The notes under the pieces are model-generated. The model saw nothing but the letters and a program-made list of their open reading frames with translations, ran no database searches and was not told the origin of the DNA. The translations under genes and the position numbers were made by a program. Shown here piece by piece: positions 33,574-42,134 of a DNA stretch of 64,000 nt (within the stretch, counting starts at the first letter, position 1; each line of letters starts with the position of its first letter). The stretch is from Labrenzia sp. VG12 (lineage in GTDB: Bacteria; Pseudomonadota; Alphaproteobacteria; Rhizobiales; Stappiaceae), in assembly GCF_002237595.1 (NCBI RefSeq), contig NZ_CP022529.1:1302001-1366000 (forward strand). The letters are read 5' to 3'.

Positions 33574-34413
33574 ATGACTGCTCTTGCCAGCGCAAAGGAC
33601 ACCGACATGGTGGAAATGACAACAAGCGCCAGCCCGAACCGGGTAATCGACATCGACAACCTGTCGCTGACCTTTCAGACAAACGACGGCCCTGTTCACG
33701 CCCTGTCGGACATCGACCTGAAGATTGATGAAGGCGACTTTGTCTCATTCATCGGCCCGTCCGGCTGCGGCAAGACCACCCTCCTGCGCGTGATCGCCGA
33801 TCTGGAACGTCCGACCGCCGGCTCGATCACGGTCAACGGCATTTCCCCTGAAGAAGCCCGGCTCAACCGCGCCTATGGCTACGTTTTCCAGGCCGCCGCG
33901 CTCTACCCCTGGCGCACTATCGCCAAGAATGTCGCCCTGCCCCTCGAGATCATGGGTCTTTCCAGAGCAGAGCAGCAGGAACGCATTGCCCGCAACATGG
34001 AACTGGTCAATCTTGCCGGCTTTGAGAAAAAATTTCCCTGGCAGCTCTCCGGCGGCATGCAGCAGCGCGCCTCCATAGCGCGGGCGCTTGCTGTCGAACC
34101 GGATCTGCTTCTCATGGACGAGCCTTTCGGCGCCCTTGATGAAATCGTCCGCGACCACCTCAACGAGCAGCTCCTGCAGCTCTGGGCCAAGACCAACAAG
34201 ACGGTGGTGTTTGTCACCCACTCGATCCCCGAGGCCGTGTTCCTGTCGACCAAGATTGTCGTCCTGTGCCCGCGCCCAGGCCGCATCTACGACGTCATCG
34301 AAAGCGACCTGCCGCGCGACCGTGACCTCGACATCAGAGAAACCCCTGAGTTCCTGAAGATCGCCCACCGCGTCCGGGACGGACTCAGGGCCGGACATTC
34401 CTATGAAGATTGA
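33574..34413 (+). CDS. ABC transporter ATP-binding protein (NitT/TauT type)
   Basis: This 279-residue ATPase has Walker A GPSGCGKTT near residue 68, signature LSGGMQQR, Walker B LLLMDEPFGALDE and switch histidine VTHSIPEA. The subgroup energises importers of sulphonates, nitrate and pyrimidine-like molecules. With the two permeases at 35960 and 36880 it forms an importer, presumably for a pyrimidine or its breakdown product. The start ATG 33574 follows AGAGGACC; ATG 33607 is an alternative. Confidence 0.9.
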   Translation: MTALASAKDTDMVEMTTSASPNRVIDIDNLSLTFQTNDGPVHALSDIDLKIDEGDFVSFIGPSGCGKTTLLRVIADLERPTAGSITVNGISPEEARLNRAYGYVFQAAALYPWRTIAKNVALPLEIMGLSRAEQQERIARNMELVNLAGFEKKFPWQLSGGMQQRASIARALAVEPDLLLMDEPFGALDEIVRDHLNEQLLQLWAKTNKTVVFVTHSIPEAVFLSTKIVVLCPRPGRIYDVIESDLPRDRDLDIRETPEFLKIAHRVRDGLRAGHSYED

Positions 34414-34441
34414 GGTGTCACAAACCGCTTGTATCGTGATC

Positions 34442-34458
34442 GCCGGACTTGATCCGGC
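34442..34458. repeat. Short copy of the GCCGGA-TTGA-TCCGGC repeat
   Basis: GCCGGACTTGATCCGGC, followed by a GCCGTTTC tail, matches the core of the element at 2689-2803. It lies in the 150-bp gap after the ABC ATPase gene, without the second arm, so it is a partial copy. Confidence 0.65.
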
Positions 34459-34563
34459 AAGTCAGGCCGTTTCCTGTCCGCTTACTCAGACCAGGAAGGT
34501 TTGCAAGTGTCTCGGGATGAATGCCCAGGTCAAACCTTCGTATCGCAAGGACAGACCTTTTCC

Positions 34564-35136
34564 ATGACCCAAGCCCGTTTTGCACCCCAACGCTGTCGCA
34601 ATCTCCTCACCCGTTGTGCCATCGGAGCGATCCGCTGCCTGGCAGCCCTCCTCCTCCTTCTTGGTCCGGCGACGGCCCTGACGCTGGAACCTTCAGCCAC
34701 CAGAAGCGAGCAGGGTTTTGATGTCTTTGCCTTTGTCACGGTCGACACGAATTGGCAGGAAAAATGGCAAACCCCGCGCAGCACTACGCCGATTTTCGAC
34801 ACGCGGTCCAACGTGTCCCCGGGTCAGACCATCACGCTTCTGATACTTTTTCGTGGTGCGGAAATGAACGAGAAAGGCATCAACCTGGCATGTGACGTCA
34901 AGATCATCGCTCCGGATGGCGCGGTTCTGGGCGAATTGCCGCCGACACCATGCGGCCAAGGCAAAGTCCCGAATCCGAAAACCGACTTCTACATGGCAAC
35001 CCGCAATGTCGAGATCCTGCTCACCGATGACTTCCCGAGAGGACCCTTGGTTTTTCTCGTCGGCGTGAAGGACAATCTCCGGGACGTCCACCTTCCCCTG
35101 GCCCTCGCTGTCAACGTTGTTGACGCAAAACAGTAA
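34564..35136 (+). CDS. Secreted hypothetical protein in the transporter locus
   Basis: This 190-residue protein has a basic N-terminus and a strong hydrophobic stretch (AALLLLLGPATALT), a signal peptide. The mature part is beta-rich (GQTITLLILFRGAEMN, then GPLVFLVGVKDNLRDVHLPL) with two cysteines (LACD, TPCG). It is too short and unlike in sequence to be the missing solute-binding protein. I chose ATG 34564; a frame from 34501 adds 21 residues. The family is unknown. Confidence 0.65.
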   Translation: MTQARFAPQRCRNLLTRCAIGAIRCLAALLLLLGPATALTLEPSATRSEQGFDVFAFVTVDTNWQEKWQTPRSTTPIFDTRSNVSPGQTITLLILFRGAEMNEKGINLACDVKIIAPDGAVLGELPPTPCGQGKVPNPKTDFYMATRNVEILLTDDFPRGPLVFLVGVKDNLRDVHLPLALAVNVVDAKQ

Positions 35137-35175
35137 CGCGCACATCGAGCAAAAACAGAAAGTAGATCGCAGCCC

Positions 35176-35742
35176 GTGCAGTTTGAATCGCCCATTTCAA
35201 CACGCCTCAGGACCAGCCAGACCCATGCTGGCAACATCATTTCCGTGCGGGCGAAGAAAGAACCCTTCGTCATGTTGTTCATGAGCGTCTGGCTGTGCGG
35301 CTGGACGTTTGGCGGGGTCACGGCCGGCAGCGTGCTCCTTACAGGTGGCGGCGATCTGGACGGCAGACTGTTCCTGAGTTTCTGGATGATGGGCTGGGCC
35401 GTCGGCTGGGTCCTCGTCACCTCAAGCTTGCTGTGGATGCTGGCAGGACAGGAAAGCCTGACTGTTTCGAGAACACATGTCACCAAGACGGTGTCCATCC
35501 CACTGATCAACTGGAGCTGGCATTACAATCCAGCGCTTATGACCAAGACCCGGCGAAACGTTGTTCCATCAACGCGCTACGGGCGCAACCAACTCAACAA
35601 TCCACTAGGCAAACAGGGCCGCGTGGCCTTTGACTACGGCCAGAAGACAGTCACCTTTGGAGCAGGATTGGACGACGCGGAAGCCGATTTCGTTTTGGAC
35701 AGTCTCAAGAGCGGACTGGGACTGAGAAGAGAGGCCGCATGA
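35176..35742 (+). CDS. Hypothetical membrane protein with two transmembrane segments
   Basis: This 188-residue protein starts at GTG 35176. Two membrane segments lie at about residues 32-58 and 66-90, the second close behind the first. A soluble C-terminal part (SLTVSRTHVTKTVSIPLINW, then GKQGRVAFDYGQKTVTFG) resembles a small PH-like sensor fold, judged by eye only. The stop overlaps the next start (ATGA), and the series continues coupled into both permeases, so it may modulate the transporter. Confidence 0.62.
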   Translation: MQFESPISTRLRTSQTHAGNIISVRAKKEPFVMLFMSVWLCGWTFGGVTAGSVLLTGGGDLDGRLFLSFWMMGWAVGWVLVTSSLLWMLAGQESLTVSRTHVTKTVSIPLINWSWHYNPALMTKTRRNVVPSTRYGRNQLNNPLGKQGRVAFDYGQKTVTFGAGLDDAEADFVLDSLKSGLGLRREAA

Positions 35743-35963
35743 GCGAGACATCAATTCAAATCTCAACACGCCTCAAACACATGTCGGACGACGGCAAGAC
35801 CTACGGGGTCGGCCCTGTTCCGGCTCCCGGTCAGTTCTTCGTCCGGCTTCGCCTGAAAAACACCACGCACATGCTCACGGACTGGATTGAAGAAATCGAA
35901 GCCCAGGCCATCGCCGGAGCCATCAACAAACGCCTTGAAAAAGCAAGGAGGCAGGCCGCATGA
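35739..35963 (+). CDS. Small hypothetical protein coupled to permeases
   Basis: This 74-residue soluble protein begins with SIQISTRLKHM, loosely like the start of the preceding gene product (PISTRLRTSQ), and ends in a helical ARRQAA. Both ends overlap the neighbouring genes by 4 bases, which is strong evidence that it is translated. No family is recognised. Confidence 0.6.
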   Translation: MSETSIQISTRLKHMSDDGKTYGVGPVPAPGQFFVRLRLKNTTHMLTDWIEEIEAQAIAGAINKRLEKARRQAA

Positions 35964-36883
35964 CAGACGCCGCCCTCACCCCGACCCGCAGCACCAACCC
36001 GTTCGCCGGTCTGATGTCCGGCACGGTCGGCCCGGTTGTCGTGGTTGTCCTGGCGATCCTCGCCATCTGGTACATCGCCGCCGTTGCACTGAACACGCCG
36101 TTTCAGCATGAACTTTACAAGCGCGCCAGCCAGACAGATGTGCCGATGAGCCAGCTGGTCAGCGACACGCTGGCCCAGGACAGGCCCGTCCTGCCGGCCC
36201 CTCACCAGGTGATCGTGGAGATCTGGAACACGACCGTTGAAAAGAAGATCACTTCCAAGCGCTCGCTGATCTATCACTCCGGCATCACGCTTTCTTCCAC
36301 GCTGATGGGGTTCCTGATCGGTACGACGCTCGGCATTTTGCTGGCCATCGGCATTGTGCATTCGCGCGTGCTCGACAAGTCCCTGATGCCCTGGATCATT
36401 TCCTCCCAGACGATCCCGATCCTGGCAATCGCACCGATGATTATCGTGGTTCTGAACGCCGTCGGCATTTCCGGTCTTCTTCCCAAGGCGATGATCTCCA
36501 CCTACCTGTCCTTCTTCCCGGTTACCGTCGGCATGGTGAAGGGCCTCAGATCACCTGAAGTGATGCATATGGATCTGATGCACACCTATTCCGCGACCCG
36601 CCTCCAGACGTTCTGGAAGCTGCGCCTGCCCTATGCCGTGCCCTATCTCTTCACCTCCATGAAGATCGGCATGGCCGCGTCTCTTGTCGGGGCAATCGTG
36701 GGAGAACTGCCGACCGGCGCCGTTGCCGGGCTTGGTGCGCGTCTCCTGGCCGGATCCTATTACGGACAGACGGTCCAGATCTGGTCCGCGCTTTTGATGG
36801 CCGCCTTCCTGGCCGGTTCCCTGGTGGCGCTGATCGGCATCCTTGAAAAACTCACCTTGAAACGCATGGGGATGGCGCGATGA
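35960..36883 (+). CDS. ABC transporter permease (BPD type)
   Basis: This 307-residue inner-membrane permease has an N-terminal anchor and the usual core. The cytoplasmic EAA-type loop is in YSATRLQTFWKLRLPYAVPY near residue 215, the contact with the ATPase. Start and stop are both coupled to the neighbours by ATGA overlaps. Confidence 0.9.
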   Translation: MTDAALTPTRSTNPFAGLMSGTVGPVVVVVLAILAIWYIAAVALNTPFQHELYKRASQTDVPMSQLVSDTLAQDRPVLPAPHQVIVEIWNTTVEKKITSKRSLIYHSGITLSSTLMGFLIGTTLGILLAIGIVHSRVLDKSLMPWIISSQTIPILAIAPMIIVVLNAVGISGLLPKAMISTYLSFFPVTVGMVKGLRSPEVMHMDLMHTYSATRLQTFWKLRLPYAVPYLFTSMKIGMAASLVGAIVGELPTGAVAGLGARLLAGSYYGQTVQIWSALLMAAFLAGSLVALIGILEKLTLKRMGMAR

Positions 36884-38034
36884 CAACAATGTCTGCTTCC
36901 AAACGCCGGTTTGACATGCCCGCCCTTCTGGCCTGGTTTGTCGTCGCCATGGTCGTTGTCGGCCTGTTCAGCCCGATCTTCGGCCCTGATTATGGCATCA
37001 TGGATGTGCCGCGGCTGGCAATTTGTCTGGTCATCCTGGCAATCGCCGGTGTGCGCTACGAGCTCGGCTTCATGCGCAATCTCGTCGGCGACCTGATCCT
37101 GGGCCTGGTCACGGCCGTTGCCGCGTGGTTGCTGGTGTCCACGGTGACGAACCATGCCGGAGAAGCCAGGCTGGGTTTCTGGGCCCTGACGGTGGCCACC
37201 TGGGCTGCCTCCTGGCTCTTTGTCGAACGGCTCGCAATCTGGAAGGCAGCATCTCCGCTCGCCCAAAGACTGGTCAATCTGGCGATCCCGGCCATTTTCG
37301 GCATCACCCTGCTGGTGCTCTGGCAGCTGATCGTCACAGGGGCCGGGGTTCCCAAGGTGCTTCTGCCCGCTCCTTCGGAAATCTGGGTCCGGCTGACGAC
37401 CTCGGTGCCGACACTCTGGGCCGATTTCCAGCAGACCTTCCTGAAGGCCGTTCTCGCCGGCTACGTGATTGGCTGCGGCAGCGCCTTCATCGTGGCGATC
37501 CTGGTCGACCGGGTCCCCTTCCTGCGCCGGGGTCTTCTGCCCATCGGCAACCTAGTTTCGGCGCTGCCGATCATCGGCGTTGCGCCGATCATGGTGATGT
37601 GGTTCGGCTTCGACTGGCCGTCCAAGGCCGCCGTCGTCATCATCATGACCTTCTTTCCGATGCTGGTGAACACGGTCTCCGGCCTTGCCGCGTCCGACAG
37701 CATACAGCGCGATCTGATGCGGACCTATGCCTCCAGCTACTGGCAGACCCTGCTCAAGCTGCGCCTGCCGATGGCGATGCCCTTCATCTTCAATGCGCTG
37801 AAGATCAACTCCACCCTGGCCCTTATCGGCGCCATCGTGGCGGAATTCTTCGGCACGCCGATTGTCGGCATGGGCTTCCGGATCTCCACGGAAGTCGGCC
37901 GCATGAACGTGGACATGGTCTGGGCGGAGATCGCGGTCGCGGCCCTCGCCGGCTCCCTGTTCTACGGCCTCATCGCCCTTCTGGAACGCGCCGTCACCTT
38001 CTGGCACCCGTCGGTCAGGGGGGGGCGTGCCTGA
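36880..38034 (+). CDS. ABC transporter permease with extra N-terminal membrane domain
   Basis: This 384-residue permease is longer than its partner. The first 130 residues carry three or four additional membrane segments before the standard core, which has the EAA loop YASSYWQTLLKLRLPMAMPF. Together with the ATPase and first permease it makes a heterodimeric importer. Its end overlaps the start of a small membrane protein gene. Confidence 0.9.
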   Translation: MTTMSASKRRFDMPALLAWFVVAMVVVGLFSPIFGPDYGIMDVPRLAICLVILAIAGVRYELGFMRNLVGDLILGLVTAVAAWLLVSTVTNHAGEARLGFWALTVATWAASWLFVERLAIWKAASPLAQRLVNLAIPAIFGITLLVLWQLIVTGAGVPKVLLPAPSEIWVRLTTSVPTLWADFQQTFLKAVLAGYVIGCGSAFIVAILVDRVPFLRRGLLPIGNLVSALPIIGVAPIMVMWFGFDWPSKAAVVIIMTFFPMLVNTVSGLAASDSIQRDLMRTYASSYWQTLLKLRLPMAMPFIFNALKINSTLALIGAIVAEFFGTPIVGMGFRISTEVGRMNVDMVWAEIAVAALAGSLFYGLIALLERAVTFWHPSVRGGRA

Positions 38035-38257
38035 CTTTTCATGGTCCGAATTCTTGATTGCTGCGGTGGTCCTGTTGGTGTTCGCAGCCTTTCTGCTTGC
38101 GCCACTGCTCGATAATTATTCGGAATATAGAAGAAGGCGCGCTCCCTATGACGGTTTCAAGGGGCATTCAAAGGCTATGCGGATTCTCATGGTGATTGTC
38201 GCCATTCTGGGCTTTGTTGGCTGGCTGTTCATGACTTTCGCAATGAACTTCTCCTAA
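38027..38257 (+). CDS. Small membrane protein
   Basis: This 76-residue protein has two membrane segments (about 8-28 and 50-72) around a basic loop (YRRRRAPYDGFKGHSK). It starts at GTG 38027 inside the end of the permease gene, so it is probably the last gene of the transporter operon. Unknown function. Confidence 0.58.
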   Translation: MPDFSWSEFLIAAVVLLVFAAFLLAPLLDNYSEYRRRRAPYDGFKGHSKAMRILMVIVAILGFVGWLFMTFAMNFS

Positions 38258-38299
38258 AGCCCCTTGTCTGCCGCTTAGGCCCATAGGTTGCCATACCCT

Positions 38300-38472
38300 C
38301 CACCGACATTCCGGACAAGCGCAGTGAAGCTGCGCGCCGATCCGGAAACCAGACATCAGCGTGAGCGCAAGCGAACTCGAAACAAGACGGATTTTGAGCG
38401 CTTTCAGCGCAGATGATGTCTGGGTTCCGGATCGGCGTTCGGCTGCGCCTTACTTGTCCGGAATGACGGTGG
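38300..38472. repeat. Large palindromic intergenic element, 173 bp
   Basis: The ends are inverted copies over 20 bp with one central mismatch: CCACCGACATTCCGGACAAG at 38300-38319 and its complement at 38453-38472. Internal arms also pair (GATCCGGAA with TTCCGGATC, CAGACATCA with TGATGTCTG). A 50-60 bp middle is unpaired. It has the same build as the element at 2689-2803 but a different sequence, so it is a second family of small inverted elements. No transposase gene is nearby. Confidence 0.75.
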
Positions 38473-38496
38473 AGAGTTAGACGGCTCCGCGACGGC

Positions 38497-38554
38497 TGAA
38501 ACCAGATATCCGGTTTCAATGGGTCTTAAGATTTGCCATAACCCCGCAAGACCC
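38497..38554 (+). promoter_or_regulatory. Two hairpins in the mazG leader
   Basis: TGAAACC (38497-38503) pairs with GGTTTCA (38512-38518), and GGGTCTT (38521-38527) pairs with AAGACCC (38548-38554). The second stem ends 36 bp before the mazG start. They may be read-through remnants of the nearby element or regulatory. Confidence 0.35.
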
Positions 38555-38590
38555 TTCCTGCTGACCTGACCAATTGACCCAAGGCCTTCC

Positions 38591-39418
38591 ATGACCCCCA
38601 GCCGCGACATCTCCCGTCTTATCGAAATCATGGCCGCGCTCCGGACGCCCGTGACTGGCTGTCCCTGGGACCTGGAGCAGAATTTCGCGACCATCGCACC
38701 CTATACGCTGGAAGAGGCGTATGAGGTCGCGGACGCCATCGCCAAGAACGATCTGGTGGAGCTGCGCGAGGAACTCGGAGACCTGCTCCTTCAGGTCGTC
38801 TATCACGCCCGCATGGCCGAGGAGGACGAACATTTTGACTTCGGCGACGTGGTCGAAGGCATCACCAAAAAACTGATCCGTCGTCACCCTCACGTTTTTG
38901 GCGATGAAAACGGCGAGAAACCGGACCTGGTGAAGGGCATCTGGGAACGGATCAAGGCAGAAGAACGGGCAGAAAAACGCGCTGAACGGGAAAAGCTGGG
39001 CCTTGTTGAACCGAACAAGGGGTTCCTCGACGATGTGCCGACCGCCTTTCCCGCACTTCAGGAGGCTGACAAGTTGCAGCGCCGGGCGTCAAGGGTCGGC
39101 TTCGACTGGAACGATGCGAGACTGGTGCTCGACAAGATCCGCGAGGAAACCCACGAACTCGACGAAGAACTTTCAAAGGGCACACCGGACAAGGACCGCA
39201 TGACGGACGAACTCGGTGATACCCTGTTTGCCCTCGCCAATCTGGCCCGCCATCTCGACATCGATCCGGAAGAGGCCCTTCGGCGAACCAATCGAAAGTT
39301 TCGCAAAAGGTTCTCGTCGATCGAGAACCAGGCCCAAAGGACTGGAACCACGCTTGAGGCCATGTCGCTGGAAGAGATGGAAGCTGCCTGGCAGGCCGCA
39401 AAAGGCAATCAGGACTAG
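38591..39418 (+). CDS. mazG: Nucleoside triphosphate pyrophosphohydrolase MazG
   Basis: This 275-residue protein has the two-domain MazG fold. The first domain shows CPWDLEQNF and the EExxE metal motif in EEAYEVADAI and ELGDLLLQVVYHARM. The second repeats it (EETHELDEEL, DELGDTLFALANLARH). It hydrolyses NTPs to NMP and pyrophosphate, cleaning the nucleotide pool. The start ATG 38591 follows the leader hairpins; no gene is coupled to it. Confidence 0.93.
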   Translation: MTPSRDISRLIEIMAALRTPVTGCPWDLEQNFATIAPYTLEEAYEVADAIAKNDLVELREELGDLLLQVVYHARMAEEDEHFDFGDVVEGITKKLIRRHPHVFGDENGEKPDLVKGIWERIKAEERAEKRAEREKLGLVEPNKGFLDDVPTAFPALQEADKLQRRASRVGFDWNDARLVLDKIREETHELDEELSKGTPDKDRMTDELGDTLFALANLARHLDIDPEEALRRTNRKFRKRFSSIENQAQRTGTTLEAMSLEEMEAAWQAAKGNQD

Positions 39419-39532
39419 AATTTCTGACCAGCTCCACTTTTCCTTTACTGTACGAATCGCCAGATTGCCTCTTTTTTGTGCTTCGCTCATGATGCGTCGG
39501 ATCGTTTTAACAAATACGAGCACGACGCGACC

Positions 39533-40279
39533 ATGTGGCTGCGCCTATTTTCCTTCGTTATTCTGCTTGTCGGCGCAGCAAGTCAGCAAACACGCGCGGA
39601 AACCTGGCGGATTGCCTCGCTCGAATGGCCTCCCTATTCGGGGTCGGCCTTGCAGGATGGCGGACTGGCCGTCCAGGCCCTGAGAGCGGCGCTTGGCAGG
39701 GCAGATATTGATCTCGTTGTCGATTACATGCCCTGGACGCGTGCACATGCAATCGCCAAGTCACCGGCCTATGTCGGTTATTTCCCGGCCTGGCCTGAAG
39801 AGGTCCTGGACGGGTTTGCCCCCTCCCTTCCCGTCAGCCAGTCTGTGGTCGGGGCCGTGATGAACGCGGATGCCGACCTGAATTGGTCAAATGTGGAGGA
39901 CCTGTTCGACAGGCACCGGATCGGCTTTGTCGGAAGCTACGTCTACCCGATCGAGATCCAGCGCGAGATCCTGGAGCATTATCAGGTTGAAGACGGCGCC
40001 GAAAACGAACACGACCTGGCGCGCGTGCTGGCGGCCGGCCGCGTCGATGTTGTCCTGACCGATCCGAACGTGCTTCGCTTCGTTGCCGCCGAATTGTCGA
40101 TAAAGTCCCGGGACTACAAGGTACACGTCTTTCACGAACACCCGCTCGTGATGGCCTTTACCAAGCGCGCGGGTTTTGCCGAAAAGAGAGATCTCCTGAA
40201 CAACCTGCTGACAATTCAGGCCCCGATCACCGTCTGTTGCCATCAGGCCGAGCCGGGCTCGAACATCTCTGCCAACTAG
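39533..40279 (+). CDS. Periplasmic solute-binding-like protein (SBP_bac_3 type), orphan
   Basis: This 248-residue protein has a signal peptide (FSFVILLVGAASQQTRA) and the family start WRIASLEWPPYSG. YMPWTRAHAIA and DVVLTDPNVLRFVAAE match polar amino acid binding-protein folds. Many such stand-alone proteins in proteobacteria have no transporter genes beside them, and none lie here. I chose ATG 39533; a longer frame from 39476 adds 19 residues without a signal character. Confidence 0.8.
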   Translation: MWLRLFSFVILLVGAASQQTRAETWRIASLEWPPYSGSALQDGGLAVQALRAALGRADIDLVVDYMPWTRAHAIAKSPAYVGYFPAWPEEVLDGFAPSLPVSQSVVGAVMNADADLNWSNVEDLFDRHRIGFVGSYVYPIEIQREILEHYQVEDGAENEHDLARVLAAGRVDVVLTDPNVLRFVAAELSIKSRDYKVHVFHEHPLVMAFTKRAGFAEKRDLLNNLLTIQAPITVCCHQAEPGSNISAN

Positions 40280-40289
40280 GGCACAAGGC

Positions 40290-41690
40290 CTATTGAATGA
40301 AGGAGGCGTAGGTCTCGCGGAAGGGCCCGCGCTGCTTGTCGCTGACACGCACCTCGGCCGTCACGAAATCTTCGGCATCGCTCCGCTCAAGCACTTCTGC
40401 CATCTGATAGAGCCTGGCGAGCAGCGCCCCTTCCGCAACCGGCACTTTTACGGTCAGAATGTCGTCATGTTGCGCCATGAAGGCGTCGACGCGCGCAGAC
40501 AGCTGTTCAATGCCCTCACCTGTCAAGGCTGAGAGAGCAACAGGACCTTCCGCACCTGCTTCCGTCAGCAACTTGTCGCGATAGGCAGGATCCAGACAAT
40601 CGATCTTGTTCCAGACCTCGATGACCGGAGCCCCTGTCTGGGCATCCACGCCAAGATCTGTCAGCGTTTTCTTGACGTCTTCGGCCTGGGCATCGGTGTC
40701 GGTGTGGGAAATGTCCCGCACATGCAGGATCAGATCAGCTTCCAGAACCTCTTCAAGCGTTGCCCGGAACGCAGCGACCAGATGCGTCGGCAGATCGGAG
40801 ATGAACCCCACCGTGTCCGACAGGATGACCTCACGCCCGTGGGGAAGCGTCACCTTTCTGAGCGTCGGATCGAGCGTCGCGAACAGGAGATCCTTTGCAA
40901 AGACGTCGGACTCGGTCAGTCGGTTGAACAGCGTTGACTTGCCAGCATTGGTGTAACCGACCAGCGCGACGACCGGCTGAGGGATCTTCTTGCGTTTCTT
41001 GCGATGCAGATCCCGGGTCCGGCGAACCTGCTCGAGCTGCTTCTGCAATGCGATGATGCGATCCTGGATCTGCCTGCGGTCAGCCTCGATCTGTGTCTCG
41101 CCCGGACCGCCCATGAAGCCGGCGCCACCGCGCTGGCGCTCAAGGTGGGTCCAGGATCTTACGAGGCGGCTTTTCTGCCAGGTCAGATGGGCAAGGTCCA
41201 CCTGCAGCCGGCCTTCCTTGGTGCGCGCCCGATCACCAAAAATCTCCAGGATGAGCCCGGTCCGGTCAATGACCTTGGTCTTCAGGCGTCGTTCCAGATT
41301 GCGCTGCTGGACGGGCGTCAGCGGGTGGTCGATGACCACAAGATCAAGGTCCTCGCTGGCGACAATGCCTGCGAGTTCGGCAACCTTGCCTTCACCGAAC
41401 AGCGTTGCCGGCTTCGGATTGTTGACCTTGACGACACCGGACTGAAGAATATTGAGATTGATTGCAGCGCTCAGACCGATGGCTTCTTCCAGCCGGGCTT
41501 CGGGGCTGCGGTTGCCGCGCAGATCACTGTTGTTGGCATCTCGGGTCAACAGGACCGGCTCCAGGATCATCGCACGAAAGGGCTGGGGCAGACGGTCCAC
41601 CCCAGTGTCCTTTACTCTCAGCGATTTCTGCCCGGGTTCTTCCGTGCCGTTGGATTTAGAGAAATCTTCTGCGCGAGACTTCGGTTTCAA
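40290..41690 (-). CDS. hflX: GTPase HflX
   Basis: This ribosome-associated GTPase has the N-terminal HflX domain with the glycine-rich GGAGFMGGPGETQIE, a helical linker, then G1 GYTNAGKST, G3 DTVGF and G4 NKID. HflX splits stalled or heat-damaged ribosomes. The frame opens at TTG 41690 directly after the hfq stop. A GTG at 41600 with AAAGGA 8 bases upstream would give a 436-residue protein and may be the true start. Co-transcription with hfq is the classical hfq-hflX order. Confidence 0.93.
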   Translation of the reverse strand: MKPKSRAEDFSKSNGTEEPGQKSLRVKDTGVDRLPQPFRAMILEPVLLTRDANNSDLRGNRSPEARLEEAIGLSAAINLNILQSGVVKVNNPKPATLFGEGKVAELAGIVASEDLDLVVIDHPLTPVQQRNLERRLKTKVIDRTGLILEIFGDRARTKEGRLQVDLAHLTWQKSRLVRSWTHLERQRGGAGFMGGPGETQIEADRRQIQDRIIALQKQLEQVRRTRDLHRKKRKKIPQPVVALVGYTNAGKSTLFNRLTESDVFAKDLLFATLDPTLRKVTLPHGREVILSDTVGFISDLPTHLVAAFRATLEEVLEADLILHVRDISHTDTDAQAEDVKKTLTDLGVDAQTGAPVIEVWNKIDCLDPAYRDKLLTEAGAEGPVALSALTGEGIEQLSARVDAFMAQHDDILTVKVPVAEGALLARLYQMAEVLERSDAEDFVTAEVRVSDKQRGPFRETYASFIQ

Positions 41691-41945
41691 TCAGCTTGCC
41701 TTTTCAGCGTTTTCCTCTGCCTGATCGAACAGTTGAACAGGTCCGTTTGGCATAATTGTGGAAATCGCGTGTTTGTAAACCAGCTGCGAGTGCCCGTCCC
41801 GGCGCAGCAGGACACAGAAATTGTCAAACCAGGTCACAACGCCCTGCAATTTCACACCATTAATGAGAAAAATTGTCAGAGGAGTTTTTTGTTTGCGAAC
41901 GTGATTAAGAAAAGTGTCTTGGAGATTTTGTGCGCGCTCAGCCAT
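41691..41945 (-). CDS. hfq: RNA chaperone Hfq
   Basis: This 84-residue Sm-like protein has the Sm1 region QDTFLNHVRKQKTPLTIFLI and the Sm2 signature YKHAIST. It forms a hexamer that pairs small RNAs with messages. It begins QNLQDTFLN, as in other alphaproteobacteria. A hairpin lies in its leader and hflX follows at once. Confidence 0.97.
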   Translation of the reverse strand: MAERAQNLQDTFLNHVRKQKTPLTIFLINGVKLQGVVTWFDNFCVLLRRDGHSQLVYKHAISTIMPNGPVQLFDQAEENAEKAS

Positions 41946-41967
41946 CAGTCTTTTTATCCTATTTGCC

Positions 41968-41989
41968 CCGGATGCGGCCGAGCATCCGG
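41968..41989 (-). promoter_or_regulatory. Hairpin in the hfq leader
   Basis: CCGGATGC and GCATCCGG form an 8-bp stem with a 6-nt loop, 22 bp upstream of the hfq start. There is no U-run after it, so it is a candidate for translational control or autoregulation of hfq. Confidence 0.4.
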
Positions 41990-42134
41990 CGTTTCAGCAG
42001 CTTAACGTCAAAAGCCGTTCTATTTCAAACACTAAGGTTTGACGTATTGTCTGCTTATTGTCTTGCCCACCAGTCGGGGCTGTCTGCCTCAGCCCGTCAT
42101 TGTCTCGTTTTTTGGCCCAATAAGGCCAATCGAA

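Larger units (their letters stand above)
38258..38590. other. 333-bp gap before mazG, filled by a palindromic element and hairpins
   Basis: No gene. The gap contains the 173-bp inverted element (38300-38472) and two further hairpins in the mazG leader. Confidence 0.6.

Noticed and set aside
34564..35136. Solute-binding protein of the ABC importer
   Set aside because: Only about 165 mature residues and no periplasmic binding-protein motifs, so it cannot be a normal NMT1-type binding protein.
37023..38057. 344-codon frame inside the second permease gene
   Set aside because: Same-strand shifted frame with Arg/Gly/His-rich composition; the permease reading has membrane segments and an EAA loop.
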